Positions 31,960-32,959 of a stretch of 32,959 nt of DNA are shown here, one piece after another. The notes beneath the pieces were generated by a model. That model had not been told where the DNA came from. It searched no databases and saw only the letters and a program-made list of their open reading frames with translations. Location of the stretch: contig CAMPAR010000018.1 in assembly GCA_946632055.1 (NCBI GenBank), positions 1 to 32,959 of the forward strand. Reading direction: 5' to 3'. The position numbers and the translations under genes were made by a program. Within the stretch, counting starts at the first letter, position 1; each line of letters starts with the position of its first letter. The stretch comes from an uncultured Lachnospiraceae bacterium. Lineage in GTDB: Bacteria > Bacillota > Clostridia > Lachnospirales > Lachnospiraceae.

Positions 31960-32959
31960 TGGTATACAGAGTTTTTGTAGAGAAAAAGGAAGGACTGCAG
32001 CTGCAGGCGGACGCGCTGCTTTCGGAGATCCGGAATCTCCTCGGAATCCGGAGCGTCACGAGGGTTCGCATCCTGAACCGGTATGACGCGGAGGAAATCC
32101 GGGAGGATCTCTTCCGGCAGGCCATTACGACGGTCTTTTCGGAGCCGCAGCTGGACGATGTGTATGAGGAGCCGGATTTTGCCGGCGCCGAGGTCTTTGC
32201 GGTGGAATATCTGCCGGGTCAGTTCGATCAGCGTGCGGATTCCGCGGCGCAGTGCATTCAGATCATTTCGACCGGAGAGCGCCCACTCGTCCGTACGGCG
32301 AGAGTGTACGCCCTGTACGGGGAGGTAACGGCGGAGGAGCTTTCCGCGATCAAGAAATATGTAATCAACCCCGTGGAGGCGCGAGAGGCTTCGCTTGAAA
32401 AACCGGCTACGCTGAAAACGGAGTACCAGATTCCGACGGAGGTCGCCGTCCTCACCGGCTTCAACGAGTATACGGAAGCGGAGCTTGCGGACTTTGTCCG
32501 GAAGTACGGACTTGCGATGGATGAGGCGGATATCGCCTTCTGCCAGAACTATTTCCGGAAGGAGCAGCGCGATCCGACGATTACCGAGATCCGCATGATC
32601 GACACCTACTGGTCCGATCACTGCCGCCACACGACCTTCCTGACGATTATTGACAGCGCGAAGTTTGAAGATCCGCTTCTCGAGAATGCCTGGAACGATT
32701 ACATGGCGGTACGCAGGGAGCTCGGCCGCACGAAGCCCATCTGCCTGATGGACCTCGCTACTGTGGCCGTGAAATATCTGAAGGAGCAGGGAAAGCTTCC
32801 GAAGCTCGACGAGAGCGAGGAAATCAACGCCTGCACCGTGAAGATCGAAGTCGAGGCCGACGGAAAGAAAGAGCCCTGGCTTCTCCTGTTCAAGAACGAA
32901 ACCCACAATCATCCGACGGAAATCGAACCCTTCGGCGGCGCGGCCACCTGTATCGGCGG
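31959..32959 (+). CDS. purL: Phosphoribosylformylglycinamidine synthase PurL, N-terminal part (3' end outside window)
   Basis: PurL converts FGAR to FGAM using glutamine and ATP. The window holds the first 333 codons. The start ATG at 31959 shares a base with the purD stop (TAATG), with AAAGGAG 4 nt upstream. The N-terminal PurS-like domain (about 1-135) is followed by the linker and synthetase region. Family signatures are MIDTYWSDHCRHTTFLT and, at the window edge, FKNETHNHPTEIEPFGGAATCIGG-type sequence that binds substrate. The fused N-terminal domain and WSDHCRHT motif point to the large single-chain PurL rather than the PurS/PurQ/PurL complex. Whether the C-terminal glutaminase domain is intact cannot be seen here. 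Confidence 0.94.
   Translation, partial: MVYRVFVEKKEGLQLQADALLSEIRNLLGIRSVTRVRILNRYDAEEIREDLFRQAITTVFSEPQLDDVYEEPDFAGAEVFAVEYLPGQFDQRADSAAQCIQIISTGERPLVRTARVYALYGEVTAEELSAIKKYVINPVEAREASLEKPATLKTEYQIPTEVAVLTGFNEYTEAELADFVRKYGLAMDEADIAFCQNYFRKEQRDPTITEIRMIDTYWSDHCRHTTFLTIIDSAKFEDPLLENAWNDYMAVRRELGRTKPICLMDLATVAVKYLKEQGKLPKLDESEEINACTVKIEVEADGKKEPWLLLFKNETHNHPTEIEPFGGAATCIG

Overview
The window is a densely packed, GC-rich stretch of a Bacillota chromosome in which every supported gene lies on the plus strand. Gene content and order (fmt-rsmB-rlmN-stp-pknB-rsgA-rpe, comEC-holA, cmk-ispH-rpsA, then a purine cluster) point to class Clostridia, most likely a high-GC Lachnospiraceae relative. No rRNA, tRNA, CRISPR, insertion sequence or phage gene was seen. 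Most neighbouring genes overlap by 1-17 nt or are separated by fewer than 30 nt. The longest gene-free stretch is 292 nt, before purE.

Region 1 (1-9113) is a translation and cell-surface signalling operon. It holds the 3' end of fmt, two rRNA methyltransferases (rsmB, rlmN), a PP2C phosphatase and PASTA kinase pair (stp, pknB), the ribosome-maturation GTPase rsgA, rpe, and a PpiC-like lipoprotein. Region 2 (9114-16182) is framed by DNA-uptake genes. comEA is followed by an OmpR-type response regulator, a histidine kinase and a double-GerMN lipoprotein, then comEC and holA. Region 3 (16183-23988) holds a MurC-type ligase, an SH3/NlpC-P60 wall hydrolase, a rhomboid-fold membrane protein with a Cys/His tail, a BaiN/HI0933-type flavoprotein, cmk, ispH and rpsA, and ends in a strong intrinsic terminator.

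Region 4 (23989-end) is a purine biosynthesis cluster in the order purE, purF-like, purM, formate/nitrite-type channel, purN, purO, stand-alone AICAR transformylase, purD and purL (cut by the window end). It departs from the textbook cluster in several ways. The PurF-like protein keeps its PRPP motif and [4Fe-4S] cysteines but has lost the N-terminal nucleophile Cys and the other glutaminase motifs. The bifunctional PurH is replaced by archaeal-type PurO plus a separate AICAR transformylase. A short FNT-family channel sits between purM and purN. A near-perfect 25-bp hairpin spans the stop codon of the transformylase gene, followed by more nested stems before purD.

A second theme is promoters hidden in coding sequence. 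In an otherwise GC-rich genome, short AT-rich patches at the 3' ends of rlmN, comEC and within ispH carry near-consensus sigma-A elements with 16-17-nt spacers, placed to drive stp-pknB, holA and rpsA. The last PASTA module of PknB is also AT-rich and uses different codons from the rest of the gene.

All statements come from reading the sequence and recalled family knowledge. No database search or folding program was run.
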